A DNA stretch of 64,000 nt from Nonomuraea coxensis DSM 45129 (GCF_019397265.1 NZ_CP068985.1:7475001-7539000); one strand, 5' to 3'. Shown: positions 1-9,067, counted from the stretch's first letter. The notes: generated by a model from the sequence alone, not told the origin. A program made the numbers and translations.

Positions 1-761
1 GAGCAGGGCAGGTCGCGCCGCCCGTAGACCTCCAGCGAGCGTTCGAAGTAGCCGCTCTCGCCGTTGACGTTGACGTACAGGCTGTCGAACGACGTGCCGC
101 CCTGCCGCAGCGCGGCGGCCATGACCGTGCGGACCGCCGCCAGCAGCTCGGCGATCTTGGGCTTGGTGAGCGTCTGCGTCGGGCGGGCCCAGTGCAGCCG
201 GGAGATCCACAGCGCCTCGTCGGCGTAGATGTTGCCGACGCCGCTGATCAGCGACTGGTCGAGCAGGGCCCGCTTGACCTCGGTGCGCCTGGCCCGCAGC
301 CGCCGGGCGAACTCCTCGTCGTCGAAGGCCGCCTCGAACGGGTCGGGCGCGATGTGCGCGATCGGCTCGGGCACGCCGTTCACCAGCGGGGTGAGCATGA
401 CGTGCCCGAACGTGCGCTGGTCGACGAAGCGCAGGTCGGGGCCGCCATCCTCGAAGCGCAGGCGGACCCGCAGGTGCTTCTCCGGCGGCGCCTGCGGATC
501 GACGACCAGGAGCTGGCCGCTCATCCCCAGGTGTGCCAGCAGCGCCTCGGGAGCGCCCGACAGCGGCAGCCACAGGTACTTGCCGCGGCGCTCGGCCGAC
601 AGCACCGTCCGGCCCTTCAGCCGGGCCGCGAACTCGTCGGCGCCCGGCAGGTGCCTCCGGACGGCGCGGGGGTGCAGCACCTCCGCGGAGGCGATCTCAC
701 GGCCGACGACCCACTGGGCGAGGCCACGCCTGACGACCTCGACCTCCGGCAACTCCGGCAC
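1..761 (-). CDS. mutM: Formamidopyrimidine-DNA glycosylase (partial, 3' end outside window)
   Basis: Bifunctional base-excision repair glycosylase/AP lyase that removes 8-oxoguanine and other oxidised purines. The GTG start at 761 gives the N-terminus V-PELPEVEVVRRGLA, whose Pro (mature residue 1) and Glu are the catalytic pair of the Fpg/Nei family. GGAG lies a few bases upstream. The H2TH segment (SGVGNIYADEALW) and the beginning of the zinc finger (YGRRDLPC) are visible. About 253 codons lie in the window; the family is about 285, so only the last three zinc-finger cysteines are missing. It follows rnc after 22 bp on the same strand, the usual actinobacterial rpmF-rnc-mutM order. Confidence 0.95.
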   Translation of the reverse strand, partial: MPELPEVEVVRRGLAQWVVGREIASAEVLHPRAVRRHLPGADEFAARLKGRTVLSAERRGKYLWLPLSGAPEALLAHLGMSGQLLVVDPQAPPEKHLRVRLRFEDGGPDLRFVDQRTFGHVMLTPLVNGVPEPIAHIAPDPFEAAFDDEEFARRLRARRTEVKRALLDQSLISGVGNIYADEALWISRLHWARPTQTLTKPKIAELLAAVRTVMAAALRQGGTSFDSLYVNVNGESGYFERSLEVYGRRDLPC

Positions 762-783
762 AGGACTCCGCTCCTCGCGCGGC

Positions 784-1539
784 TCAGCCCGCGGCGGGCT
801 GGCTCTCGCGCTGCTTCTCGCGCTCGTCGCGGCGGGCCCGGATGCGGGTCCACGCCGCCTCGGCCGCCTGCTGCTCGGCCTCCTTCTTGCTGCGGCCGGT
901 GCCCGACCCGTAGGACTCGCCGCCGACCCGCACCATGGCGGTGAACGACTTGGCGTGGTCGGGCCCGCTCTCCTCGACGTGGTACTCGGGCACCCCGAGC
1001 GCCTCGGAGGCGGTGAGCTCCTGCAGCGAGGTCTTCCAGTCGAGCCCGGCGCCCAGCGACGCCGAGCGCACGATCAGCGGGTCGAACAGCAGGTGGACCA
1101 CGCGGAACGCCTCGCCGAGCCCCTTGTCGACGTAGATCGCGCCGATCAGGGCCTCCAGCGTGTCGGCCAGGATCGAGGACTTGTCGCGCCCGCCGGTGCC
1201 CTCCTCGCCCCTGCCGAGCCGCAGGAAGCGGCCGAGGCCGAGGTTGCGGGCCACGTCGGCCAGCGCGCGCATGTTGACCACGGCCGCCCGCAGCTTGGCG
1301 AGCTGCCCCTCGGGCAGGTCGGGGTGGTTGCGGTAGAGGGTGTCGGTGACCACCAGGCCGAGCACCGAGTCGCCGAGGAACTCCAGGCGCTCGTTGGTCG
1401 GCAGGCCGCCGTTCTCGTACGCGTACGAGCGGTGCGTCAGCGCCCGCTCAAGAATGTCGTGGTCGAGACCGACCGACAGAACCCGCTCAAGTTCGTCCCT
1501 GGCGACCTCGACGGCCACGGGCTTAGGACCTGCGCCCAC
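784..1539 (-). CDS. rnc: Ribonuclease III
   Basis: Double-strand-specific endoribonuclease for rRNA precursors and structured mRNAs. The signature NERLEFLGDSVLGL is the metal-binding active site, the second catalytic cluster (DTLEALIGAIYVDKG) follows, and the C-terminus carries a double-stranded-RNA-binding domain (WKTSLQELT through KKEAEQQAAEAAW). I place the start at GTG 1539 because GAGGAGG lies 5-6 bases upstream and the upstream extension of the open frame is low-complexity. That gives 251 residues, a normal length. It lies between rpmF and mutM and is probably transcribed with mutM. The reading frame stays open to 1713, but that part has no family similarity. Confidence 0.95.
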   Translation of the reverse strand: MGAGPKPVAVEVARDELERVLSVGLDHDILERALTHRSYAYENGGLPTNERLEFLGDSVLGLVVTDTLYRNHPDLPEGQLAKLRAAVVNMRALADVARNLGLGRFLRLGRGEEGTGGRDKSSILADTLEALIGAIYVDKGLGEAFRVVHLLFDPLIVRSASLGAGLDWKTSLQELTASEALGVPEYHVEESGPDHAKSFTAMVRVGGESYGSGTGRSKKEAEQQAAEAAWTRIRARRDEREKQRESQPAAG

Positions 1540-1691
1540 GTGCTTCCTCCTCGGACATCTTCCTATGGCGATGGCGCGCCGACTGGCGGGAAGATGCCCG
1601 AAAACGTGGTGGGCGTCGGGGTGATCGCGTTGGCCCCGGCGTCCACCACGGCCGCGGGCGAACCGCCGCCGCACGCATCTGAGACGGTAAC

Positions 1692-1722
1692 GCCGACCGA
1701 GGCACAATGGCACTCGGTCGGC
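1692..1722. terminator. 10-bp inverted repeat between rpmF and rnc
   Basis: GCCGACCGAG at 1692-1701 is perfectly repeated in inverse orientation at 1713-1722, with an 11-base spacer. It lies about 110 bases past the rpmF stop in the 295-bp gap before rnc. There is no T run after either arm, so it may be a processing hairpin, a weak terminator or an operator. I see nothing else in the gap. Confidence 0.4.
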
Positions 1723-1834
1723 ATCACGTCAACTGCTGACGAGAAACCTGCTGGGTGACTGCCGCCACGCTCTCAACCAAGCACGAAAGGCGGCGGCGGT
1801 CCATCCGGCAGGGGTCTGCGGTCGTGCCGGCGGA

Positions 1835-2014
1835 TCAGGCGGACGGCTCGATGACCTGACGGCGGTTGTAGGTGCCGCAGGTGGGGCACGCGATGTGCGG
1901 CTGCTTCGGCGAACGGCACTGCGGGCAGCTCACCAGGGCGACGGCAGTCGTCTTCCACTGGGAGCGACGGGCGCGGGTGTTGCTCCGCGACATCTTTCGC
2001 TTCGGGACGGCCAC
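1835..2014 (-). CDS. rpmF: 50S ribosomal protein L32 (zinc-binding form)
   Basis: Structural protein of the large ribosomal subunit, 59 residues. The N-terminus V-AVPKRKMSRSNTRARRSQWK is characteristic of L32. Two CxxC pairs (CPQC and CPTC) form the zinc site, so this is the C-plus form. The GTG start at 2014 is preceded by AGGAGA about 7 bases upstream. The upstream DUF177 gene ends at 2016, one base away, so the two are translationally linked. This gene is shorter than the usual ORF cut-off. Confidence 0.97.
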   Translation of the reverse strand: MAVPKRKMSRSNTRARRSQWKTTAVALVSCPQCRSPKQPHIACPTCGTYNRRQVIEPSA

Positions 2015-2015
2015 G

Positions 2016-2585
2016 TCACTTCTCCTGATCGTTATCTTTGTCGGAAATCAGACCTTGCAACGACGCCCAGCGGGCATCGATCACCTCGTGCCGGTGGTCG
2101 TCGCCGGCCTCGGCCAGCTTGACCCCGCACTCCGTGCAGAGCCCTTCGCAGTCCTCGCGGCACACGGGGCTCAGCGGCAGTGCGAGCACCACCGCGTCGC
2201 GGAACGTCGGCTCGAGGTCGAGCAGTTCGCCGTCGAGCAGCGAGTCGTCCTCGGAGGCGTCCTCGTCGGAGTAGAAGAACAGCTCCTGCAGATCGACCTC
2301 GATGTCCGAGGACATCGGGTCGAGGCAGCGGGCGCACTCCCCGGCGAGCGGGGCACGCGCCGTGCCGGACACGAGCACGCCTTCCATCACTGCTTCGAAC
2401 CGGAGATCCAGCTCGACTTCGGCGTCCTTGGGGACGCCGATCATGTCGACGCCGAGGTCTTCCGGTGCCGGGAGGGCCAGGGTCATCTGCCGCATCGTGC
2501 CCGGCCGCTTGCCCAGGTCATGAGTGGAGATCACCCACGGGGAGCGGGGGTCGAGGTGCTGAGTCATCCTGATCTCGCTAGGCAT
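2016..2585 (-). CDS. DUF177 / YceD family protein
   Basis: YceD (DUF177) proteins are encoded next to rpmF in most bacteria and have been linked to 23S rRNA accumulation; the biochemical role here is inferred from that linkage. The central CARCLDPM and downstream CREDCEGLCTECG carry four conserved cysteines typical of the family. The middle is very acidic (SDEDASEDDSLLDGE). The length of 189 residues is normal. The first ATG (2585) and a second in-frame ATG at 2567 (MTQHLDPRSP) are both possible starts. Neither has a strong ribosome-binding site, and the shorter start fits family alignments I remember better. Confidence 0.9.
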   Translation of the reverse strand: MPSEIRMTQHLDPRSPWVISTHDLGKRPGTMRQMTLALPAPEDLGVDMIGVPKDAEVELDLRFEAVMEGVLVSGTARAPLAGECARCLDPMSSDIEVDLQELFFYSDEDASEDDSLLDGELLDLEPTFRDAVVLALPLSPVCREDCEGLCTECGVKLAEAGDDHRHEVIDARWASLQGLISDKDNDQEK

Positions 2586-2639
2586 GGCGAAGATGCTCGC
2601 CGTCGTACAAGGCCGAAATGAAAGGATAGCAGGTCGCGT

Positions 2640-3116
2640 TCAGCCCCTGAGCCGCTCGATGAGGAGCTTGTGCACGAGGTCGGGCACCAGACCCGACACG
2701 TCTCCGCCATAACGGGCGATCTCCTTGACCCGGCTTGAGGACAGGAACGAGTACTCGGGGTTGGTCGGCATGAACAGCGTCTCCACCCCCGACAGGCGGT
2801 AGTTGAGCTGGGCCATCTGCAGCTCGTAGTCGAAGTCGCTGACCACCCTGATGCCCTTGACGATGGCGGGGATGTCGTTCTGCTTGCAGAAGTCCACCAG
2901 CAGGCCGTGGAACTTCCTGACGGTGACGTTCGAGAAATCCTTGGTGACCGTCTGCAGGATCTCGATGCGTTCGTCGACGGTGAACAGGCTGCTCTTCTCG
3001 ACGTTGATGAGGACCGCCACCGTCACTTCGTCGTACAGGCGGGCCGAACGTCCGATGATGTCAAGATGGCCATTGGTGATGGGGTCGAACGACCCCGGGC
3101 AGACTACGCGGCGCAA
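2640..3116 (-). CDS. coaD: Phosphopantetheine adenylyltransferase
   Basis: Transfers AMP from ATP to 4'-phosphopantetheine, the penultimate step of coenzyme A synthesis in the cytosol. The nucleotidyltransferase motif PGSFDPITNGHLD is at the N-terminus and the ISSS-type motif appears as FLSSSRVKEIA near the C-terminus. The only start that gives the family length (158 residues, M-RRVVCPGSFDP) is TTG at 3116, which has GGGAGG 4-5 bases upstream. The longer open frame to 3161 would overlap rsmD. It follows rsmD by 14 bp, the conserved rsmD-coaD order. Confidence 0.95.
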   Translation of the reverse strand: MRRVVCPGSFDPITNGHLDIIGRSARLYDEVTVAVLINVEKSSLFTVDERIEILQTVTKDFSNVTVRKFHGLLVDFCKQNDIPAIVKGIRVVSDFDYELQMAQLNYRLSGVETLFMPTNPEYSFLSSSRVKEIARYGGDVSGLVPDLVHKLLIERLRG

Positions 3117-3130
3117 GACGCCTCCCAGGT

Positions 3131-3700
3131 CTACGGGTTCCCGGCGGCGCGACCGTACCAAACGGACGCTTCGCCATAACGACGGACCCTCTCCTCAACG
3201 TACCCCTCAGGCCACACAAGGGCTTTTCCTCTGCTTTCCCTCTCGAAAGCCACCAATCCCTCCTCGGCCAGCCAGCCGTGGTCCCGCAGCAGCTCAAGCA
3301 CCGTGGCCACCTCGGCGTCCGGCACCGCGTAGGGAGGATCGGCGAAGACGACGTCGAACGGCCCGCCCTCCGGCGGCCTGGCGAGCAGCCGGACGACCTT
3401 GTCCGCGACCACCCGCGCGCCCTCCAGGCCCAGCGCCCGGACGTTGTCCTTGATCGTCCGCACCGCCCTGGGGTCGGACTCGACCAGCACCGCCTCCGCC
3501 GCCCCGCGCGAGAGCGCCTCCAGGCCGATCGCGCCGGAACCGGCGTAGAGGTCGAGGAAGCGGACCCCGTCCAGGCCGTAGAGGGAGCCGATCGTCAAGA
3601 AGATCCCTTCTCTGGCCCTGTCGCTGGTCGGCCTCGTGCCGCGCCCCGGCGGCACCCCCAGCCGCCTGCCGCCCGCGCTCCCCGCGATGATCCGAGTCAT
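3131..3700 (-). CDS. rsmD: 16S rRNA (guanine966-N2)-methyltransferase
   Basis: SAM-dependent methyltransferase that modifies G966 of 16S rRNA in the small subunit. The SAM-binding motif FLDLYAGSGAIGLEALSRGA and the catalytic DPPY motif (FADPPYAVPD) are both intact. The N-terminus MTRIIAGSAGGRRL fits the family, so I use the ATG at 3700 rather than the one three codons upstream. Length is 189 residues. It lies immediately upstream of coaD on the same strand. Confidence 0.93.
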   Translation of the reverse strand: MTRIIAGSAGGRRLGVPPGRGTRPTSDRAREGIFLTIGSLYGLDGVRFLDLYAGSGAIGLEALSRGAAEAVLVESDPRAVRTIKDNVRALGLEGARVVADKVVRLLARPPEGGPFDVVFADPPYAVPDAEVATVLELLRDHGWLAEEGLVAFERESRGKALVWPEGYVEERVRRYGEASVWYGRAAGNP

Positions 3701-3898
3701 GTGCCCCATTCTTTCGCATGTTCCCGCAGGTCAAGAGTGGACAAGTGTCGGCCTCGACTGAGCAAGGGTGATTGGCTTCGGCCGGGACGGCACGCATGAT
3801 GAATCTGCGGCCTTCAAGGTGACCCACATGAAGGCCGACCGGCGTGATCGTGAGCCCTTCCGCACGCCGGTTCCCTCGGCACCTGACCCGAGGGTGGG

Positions 3899-3944
3899 CC
3901 CAGCCGGGGACGGCATTCGGGGGGAGGCCGTCCCCGCGGCTGGG
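3899..3944. terminator. Strong hairpin downstream of recG
   Basis: CCCAGCC-GGGGACGGC at 3899-3914 pairs with GCCGTCCCC-GCGGCTGGG at 3927-3944; one arm has two extra bases. It lies 50 bases past the recG stop, in the 293-bp gap before rsmD. No T tract follows, as is common for high-GC actinobacterial terminators. I see no gene in the rest of 3701-3993. Confidence 0.6.
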
Positions 3945-3993
3945 TTCCTTCTTCTCCCCGTCTCTCCTTCTCCGGCGCCGTCGCGCCGCCCGC

Positions 3994-6180
3994 TCAGGTC
4001 TTCTCCAGGTATTCGGCCCGCTCGTCCTGCAGCAGCCGGTCGATCTCGGCCCGCAGCGCCGGGTGGCCGGCGAGGTCGGCGTCCCCGGCGAGCAGCAGGC
4101 CGGCCTCCTCACGGGCCGCCGCGATCACGTCCTCGTCGCGCAGGAGCTGCAGCAGCTTCAGCGAGCTGCGCTTGCCCGACTGGGCGGCGCCCAGCACGTC
4201 GCCCTCGCGGCGCTGCTCCAGGTCGACCCGGGACAGCTCGAAGCCGTCGAGCGTGGCGGCCACCGCGTCGAGCCTGGCGCGGGCGGGGGTGCCCGCGGGG
4301 AAGTCGGAGACCAGCAGGCACAGGCCCGGCAGCCCGCCCCGGCCCACCCGGCCGCGGAGCTGGTGGAGCTGGGAGACGCCGAAGCGGTCGGCGTCCATGA
4401 TGATCATCACGGAGGAGTTGGGGACGTCGACGCCCACCTCGATCACCGTGGTCGCGATCAGCACGTCGAGCTCGCCGCGCGAGAACGAGCGCATCACCGC
4501 GTCCTTCTCCTCCGGCGGCAGCTTGCCGTGCAGGACGCCCACCCGCAGGTCGTGGAAGGGCCCCTGGGTCAGCAGCTCGGCCACGTCGAGCACGGCCAGC
4601 GGCGGGCGCCGCTCGTCGTCGCCCGAGGCCGGCGCCACCTGCAGGTCGCCCTCGTCGCCCTCCAGGTCGCCGATGCGCGGGCACACGATGTAGGCCTGCC
4701 GGCCCAGCGCCACCTCCTCGCGCACCCGCTCCCAGGTGCGCTCCAGGTAGTGGGGCTTCTCGGCGGCCGGGACGACGTGCGTGGTGATCGGCGCCCGCCC
4801 CGACGGGAGCTGCGACAGCGTGGAGACCTCCAGGTCGCCGAAGACCGTCATCGCCACCGTGCGCGGGATCGGCGTGGCCGTCATGACCAGCACGTGCGGC
4901 CGGGCGTCACCGGCCTTCTCGCGCAGCGCGTCACGCTGCTCCACCCCGAACCGGTGCTGCTCGTCCACCACCACCAGCCCGAGATCGGCGAACTGCACGT
5001 GCTCCTGGAGCAGCGCGTGCGTGCCGACCACGATCCCGGCGTTGCCCGAGGCGGCGTCGAGCAGCGCCGCGCGGCGGGCGGGCGCGCCCATCGAGCCGGT
5101 CAGCAGCGTGACCGCCGTGCCGCCGAACATGCCGCCCTGCGCGAGGTCGCCCAGCATGGCCGTGATCGAGCGGTGGTGCTGCTGGGCCAGCACCTCGGTG
5201 GGCGCCAGCAGCGCGGCCTGGCCGCCCGCGTCGACGACCTGGAGCATCGCGCGCAGCGCCACCACGGTCTTGCCCGCGCCCACCTCGCCCTGGAGCAGGC
5301 GGTGCATCGGGTGCTCGCGGGCGAGGTCGGCGGCGATCTCCTCGCCGACCACGGCCTGCCCCTCCGTCAGCGCGAACGGCAGCCGCTCGTCGAACGCGGC
5401 GAGCAGCCCGTCGGCGCGGCGCGGCCGGGACCGCGCGGGCCAGGCGGTGGCCGCCTGGCGGCGCTGGAGCAGCACGGCCTGGAGCACGAACGCCTCGTCG
5501 AACTTCAGCCGCTGCCGCGCCCGCCCCATCTCGGCGAAGTCCTTGGGCCGGTGGATGCCGGCCAGCGCCTCGCCCAGCGGCTGCAGCTTGTGGCGGGCCC
5601 GCAGCTCGGCGGGCAGCGGGTCGTCGAGCGGGCCGAGCGTGTCGAGCACGACGCCGATCGCGCGCCGGATGGCCCACGGCGTGAGGTCCTTGCCCGCCGG
5701 GTAGATCGGCACCGGCGCGGCCGCGAACTCCGCCGCGCCGCCCTCGTCCTCCTCCTCGAACAGCTCGAACTCCGGGTGCGCGAGCTGCCATCGCGGCCTG
5801 CCACGCGCCCCGAACAGCCCCACCTTGCCGGCGAACATGCCGCGCCGCCCCGGCTTGAGCCGCGACTCGGCCACGTGGGAGCCCTTGCCGAAGAACGACA
5901 GGTAGATCTTGTCGCCGCTGCCGTCGGCGACCTCGACCTCCAGCCAGGTGCCGCCCCGGTTGCGCATCGGCTTGCGCATCAGCCGGGTGACCTCGCCGAC
6001 CACCGTGACGTGCTCGTCCACCTCGAGGTCGGCGAGCGAGGTCAGCTCGCCGCGCTCGGCGTAGCGGCGCGGGTAGTGGCGCAGCAGGTCGCCGACCGTC
6101 TCCAGGCCGAGCACACTGTGCAGCAGCTTGGCGGTCTTCGGGTCGAGCGCCTTCGTCAGAGGCTCGTCGAAACGGCTCAC
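3994..6180 (-). CDS. recG: ATP-dependent DNA helicase RecG
   Basis: Branch-migration helicase that rescues stalled replication forks and processes Holliday junctions. An N-terminal wedge/OB domain (about residues 40-160) precedes a superfamily-2 motor. Walker A is GEVGAGKT at residues 298-305, the DExH box is DEQH at 406-409, and motif VI is QLRGRVGRGG. The length of 728 residues is normal. The GTG start at 6180 has no clear Shine-Dalgarno sequence. It lies 54 bp downstream of the DAK2 gene and is probably cotranscribed with it. Confidence 0.95.
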   Translation of the reverse strand: MSRFDEPLTKALDPKTAKLLHSVLGLETVGDLLRHYPRRYAERGELTSLADLEVDEHVTVVGEVTRLMRKPMRNRGGTWLEVEVADGSGDKIYLSFFGKGSHVAESRLKPGRRGMFAGKVGLFGARGRPRWQLAHPEFELFEEEDEGGAAEFAAAPVPIYPAGKDLTPWAIRRAIGVVLDTLGPLDDPLPAELRARHKLQPLGEALAGIHRPKDFAEMGRARQRLKFDEAFVLQAVLLQRRQAATAWPARSRPRRADGLLAAFDERLPFALTEGQAVVGEEIAADLAREHPMHRLLQGEVGAGKTVVALRAMLQVVDAGGQAALLAPTEVLAQQHHRSITAMLGDLAQGGMFGGTAVTLLTGSMGAPARRAALLDAASGNAGIVVGTHALLQEHVQFADLGLVVVDEQHRFGVEQRDALREKAGDARPHVLVMTATPIPRTVAMTVFGDLEVSTLSQLPSGRAPITTHVVPAAEKPHYLERTWERVREEVALGRQAYIVCPRIGDLEGDEGDLQVAPASGDDERRPPLAVLDVAELLTQGPFHDLRVGVLHGKLPPEEKDAVMRSFSRGELDVLIATTVIEVGVDVPNSSVMIIMDADRFGVSQLHQLRGRVGRGGLPGLCLLVSDFPAGTPARARLDAVAATLDGFELSRVDLEQRREGDVLGAAQSGKRSSLKLLQLLRDEDVIAAAREEAGLLLAGDADLAGHPALRAEIDRLLQDERAEYLEKT

Positions 6181-6234
6181 GGCATTAAGTTCTACCGCCT
6201 GCGGCCGACAGGAATCCCGCCATCCCCCGGCGCG

Positions 6235-7779
6235 TCACTCGACGCCGATCAGCAGCGGGTAGCCGCCCTGGCCGCCCGCGTACACGGCGAGGTCGACGTC
6301 CGGCCGCGTGGCCCGCAGGTGCTCCTCCACGCCCTCGGCGAGGCCCGGCGGGGCGCCGGCGCCGGTGATCAGGGTGACCAGCTCGCCGCCGCCCGCCACC
6401 AGGCGGTCCACCACCAGTGCCGCCACCTGCTCCAGCGTGCCGCCGATCACCGCCACGTCGCCCTCGATGAGGCCGAGCACGTCGCCGGGGCGGCACACCC
6501 CCGCGCTGGTGAACGCCTCCTCGCGGGCCACCGTCACGTGCCCGCAGCGGGTCTGGCCGGCCGCGTCCGCCATCGCCACCACGTCCTCGCCGAAGCGGCG
6601 CAGCGGGTCGTGCACCGCCAGCGCCGCGAGGCCCTGCACGGTCGCCCGCGTGGGCAGCACGCTGACCGCCTGCCCGTCGCCGCGGGCGATCTCGGCCGCC
6701 GCCGCGGCCACGTCGCCGACGCCCTCGTCGTTGGGCAGGACCACGACCTCGCTGCCCGCCTGGCGGATCGCCGCCAGCAGGGCGGGCAGCGGCGGCCTTG
6801 AGCCCGGCTCGCGGCGCACCACGACGGCCCCGCACTCCTCGAACAGCGCGGCGATCCCGTCGCCCGCGGCGACCGCCACCACGCCCCGGCCCGCCCCGGC
6901 CCCGCGGGCGGGCTCGGCCAGGTAGGTGATCCGGATCCGGTGCGGCCGCCCCGCCCGCATCCCCGCCTCCACGGCTGGCCCGGCCTCGGGCACGTGGACG
7001 TGCACGTTCCAGAGGCCGTCGCCGCCGACCACCACCAGGGAGTCGCCCATCGCGTCCAGCTCCGCGCGTAACGCCGCCACCGCCTCGTCGCCGGCGTCCA
7101 GCAGGTACATCACCTCGTAGCCCGCCCCGGCCTCGGTCATCGGCTTCAGCCTGGCGGCCGGCGCGGGCACCTCGTAGCGGCCGTCGTAGGAGCCGGTGAC
7201 GACCGCGGCCAGGGTCTCCAGCACGATCGCCGCCCCGGCGCCGCCCGCGTCCACGACGCCGCTGCGGGCCAGCACGTCGAGCTGGCTCGGGGTGCGCCCG
7301 AGCGCCGCCCTGGCCTCGCGGGCCGCGCTCCGCGCCACCTCGGCCAGGCCGCCGTCCAGGCCCTGGACGGCCCGCGCGGCCGACTCCAGCACGCTCAGCA
7401 CCGTGCCCTCAACCGGCCTGGCCACGGCCTCCCTGGCCAGCACCGCGCCCCGGTGCAGCGCGGCCCGCAGGTCGTGGCCGTCCTTCAGCACCTCGGCCAG
7501 GCCGCGCAGGGCCTGGCTGACGATCACACCGGAGTTGCCCCGCGCGCCCACCAGGGCGCCGTACGCGAGCGTCTGCCACACCACGGCCGCGTCCACGTCG
7601 TCGGGCAGGGACTCGACGGCCTCGGCCGCGGACAGCAGGGTCAGGTGCAGGTTGGTGCCGGTGTCGCCGTCGGCCACCGGGAACACGTTGAGCGCGTCGA
7701 TGTCCGTCCTGGCCCGGCCGAGCGCGTCGGCCGCCAGCCGCGCCCATCTACGCACCGCGGGCGGGTCGAGGATCTCCAT
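6235..7779 (-). CDS. DAK2 domain fatty-acid-kinase-like protein (FakA/YloV family)
   Basis: The N-terminal DhaL-type ATP-binding domain carries VFPVADGDTGTNL at residues 32-44, whose aspartates coordinate Mg-ATP. The middle and C-terminal parts (about residues 220-514) match the FakA architecture, in which FakA phosphorylates a fatty acid held by a FakB partner. No FakB/DegV-type gene is visible here. The position between recG and rpmB is conserved in Gram-positive bacteria. GGAGG lies 7 bases before the ATG. Its true substrate is not shown by the sequence; fatty-acid phosphorylation is inferred from the family. Confidence 0.88.
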   Translation of the reverse strand: MEILDPPAVRRWARLAADALGRARTDIDALNVFPVADGDTGTNLHLTLLSAAEAVESLPDDVDAAVVWQTLAYGALVGARGNSGVIVSQALRGLAEVLKDGHDLRAALHRGAVLAREAVARPVEGTVLSVLESAARAVQGLDGGLAEVARSAAREARAALGRTPSQLDVLARSGVVDAGGAGAAIVLETLAAVVTGSYDGRYEVPAPAARLKPMTEAGAGYEVMYLLDAGDEAVAALRAELDAMGDSLVVVGGDGLWNVHVHVPEAGPAVEAGMRAGRPHRIRITYLAEPARGAGAGRGVVAVAAGDGIAALFEECGAVVVRREPGSRPPLPALLAAIRQAGSEVVVLPNDEGVGDVAAAAAEIARGDGQAVSVLPTRATVQGLAALAVHDPLRRFGEDVVAMADAAGQTRCGHVTVAREEAFTSAGVCRPGDVLGLIEGDVAVIGGTLEQVAALVVDRLVAGGGELVTLITGAGAPPGLAEGVEEHLRATRPDVDLAVYAGGQGGYPLLIGVE

Positions 7780-7988
7780 CCGGCGCCTCCGTGCTCCCCG
7801 CGTGCGCTACCGTTGTCGATGGAGAATATCTCCGTGCCGGGCTGATCGAGACCCGGCCAACGCTCCAGTTCGCGCCCAGCGGCATGGATCGGATATTCTC
7901 GTCTGGCTGGCCGGTTGTCCCGGCATGCCCTCCGCCCGGAAAGCATCACGCGGACAGGGCTACATCGACTGTTTTAAGGAGCGATACC

Positions 7989-8174
7989 GTGGCTTCCGTC
8001 TGCGATGTCTGCCGCAAGGGGCCGACCTTCGGTAACAACGTGTCCCACTCCCACCGCCGCACCCGCCGTCGTTGGAACCCCAACATCCAGACGGTGCGCG
8101 CGGTCGTCGGCGGCACGCCGAAGAAGCTGAACGTGTGCACCTCGTGCATCAAGGCGGGCAAGGTCACCCGCTAG
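7989..8174 (+). CDS. rpmB: 50S ribosomal protein L28 (zinc-binding form)
   Basis: Large-subunit ribosomal protein of 61 residues. The start V-ASVCDVCRKGP gives the first CxxC pair and CTSC near the C-terminus gives the second, so this is the C-plus form. The body (SHSHRRTRRRWNPN) is diagnostic of L28. The GTG at 7989 has AAGGAG 8 bases upstream (7976-7981). It is divergent from the DAK2-recG pair; the 209-bp space between them must hold both promoters. TATTCT within 7890-7900 is a possible -10 for rpmB. Confidence 0.97.
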   Translation: MASVCDVCRKGPTFGNNVSHSHRRTRRRWNPNIQTVRAVVGGTPKKLNVCTSCIKAGKVTR

Positions 8175-8189
8175 GTTCCCGCACGAGCG

Positions 8190-8225
8190 AAGGCCCGCCT
8201 CCCCTCAGGGAGCAGCGGGCCTTTG
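8190..8225. terminator. Terminator between rpmB and thiD
   Basis: AAGGCCCGC pairs with GCGGGCCTT, with an inner CTCCC/GGGAG stem, followed by TTTG. It lies 15 bases after the rpmB stop and serves the convergent pair rpmB and thiD. Confidence 0.8.
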
Positions 8226-8246
8226 TCATGCGCACCTGCCGGCGAG

Positions 8247-9041
8247 TCAGCGCCAGCGCCAGGCGTGGTCCACGGGGCCGATGCCCGCGCCCAGGGGGAA
8301 GCCCCGGGCGATGGCGCCGGTCACGTACTCCTTGGCGGCCCGCACCGCCTCCGGCACGTCGTCGCCCAGCGCGAGGCGGGAGGCGATGGCCGAGGCCAGC
8401 GTGCAGCCGGTGCCGTGGGTGTGGCGGTTGTCGTGGCGCTCGGCGACGAAGCGGTGCTCCTCCGAGCCGTCGGTCAGCAGGTCCACCGGCGCGCCCGGCA
8501 GGTGGCCGCCCTTGATCAGCGCCCATCTCGGGCCCAGCGCGAGCACGGCGTCGGCCGCGCGGCGCAGGCCGTCCTCGTCCTCGACCTTGACCGAGGTGAG
8601 CTGCTCGACCTCCCACAGGTTCGGGGTCGCCACCGTGGCCACCGGGAGCAGCCGGGTGCGCAGGGTGTCCACGGCCTCCTCCGCGAGCAGCGAGTCGCCG
8701 TGCTTGGACACCCCGACGGGATCGACGACGACCGGGGCGCCGTACGCGCCGAGGGCCTCGGCGACCACCTCCACCAGGACGGGCGAGGCCAGCATGCCGG
8801 TCTTGACCGCCTGCGCGCCGATGTCGCCGAGCACCGAGTCGAGCTGCGCGCGTACGGCCTCGGGCGGCAGCTCCCAGTAGCCCTGGACGCCGAGCGAGTT
8901 CTGGGCGGTCACGGCGGCGATGACGCTCATGCCGTGCACGCCCATCGCCATCATGGTCTTCAGGTCGGCCTGGATGCCCGCGCCTCCGCCGGAGTCGGAG
9001 CCGGCGACGGTGAGCACACGGGGAGGGGTCGAAACCGTCAT
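8247..9041 (-). CDS. thiD: Hydroxymethylpyrimidine/phosphomethylpyrimidine kinase
   Basis: Two-step kinase that makes HMP pyrophosphate for thiamine synthesis. The ribokinase-fold signatures are clear: VAGSDSGGGAGIQADLKT at the N-terminus and the catalytic-base region GTGCTLASAIASRLA near the C-terminus. I chose the ATG at 9041 (MTVSTPPRVLTVAGSD), giving 264 residues. Longer starts would run into the end of the neighbouring gene at 9068. thiL lies nearby at 11.2-12.1 kb. No TPP riboswitch is visible upstream. Confidence 0.94.
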   Translation of the reverse strand: MTVSTPPRVLTVAGSDSGGGAGIQADLKTMMAMGVHGMSVIAAVTAQNSLGVQGYWELPPEAVRAQLDSVLGDIGAQAVKTGMLASPVLVEVVAEALGAYGAPVVVDPVGVSKHGDSLLAEEAVDTLRTRLLPVATVATPNLWEVEQLTSVKVEDEDGLRRAADAVLALGPRWALIKGGHLPGAPVDLLTDGSEEHRFVAERHDNRHTHGTGCTLASAIASRLALGDDVPEAVRAAKEYVTGAIARGFPLGAGIGPVDHAWRWR

Positions 9042-9067
9042 GTCCCCCATCCAACCATTTCGCCCGA

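Noticed and set aside
3844..6801. Plus-strand open frame of 985 codons across recG and the DAK2 gene
   Set aside because: It lies antisense to two clear genes, has the His/Arg/Gly-rich composition of a GC-rich shadow frame and no family motif.
7819..7831. GGAGA-ATA-TCTCC palindrome in the rpmB/DAK2 divergent region
   Set aside because: It may be an operator, but it does not match a Zur box or another site I can name, and the half-sites are only 5 bp.
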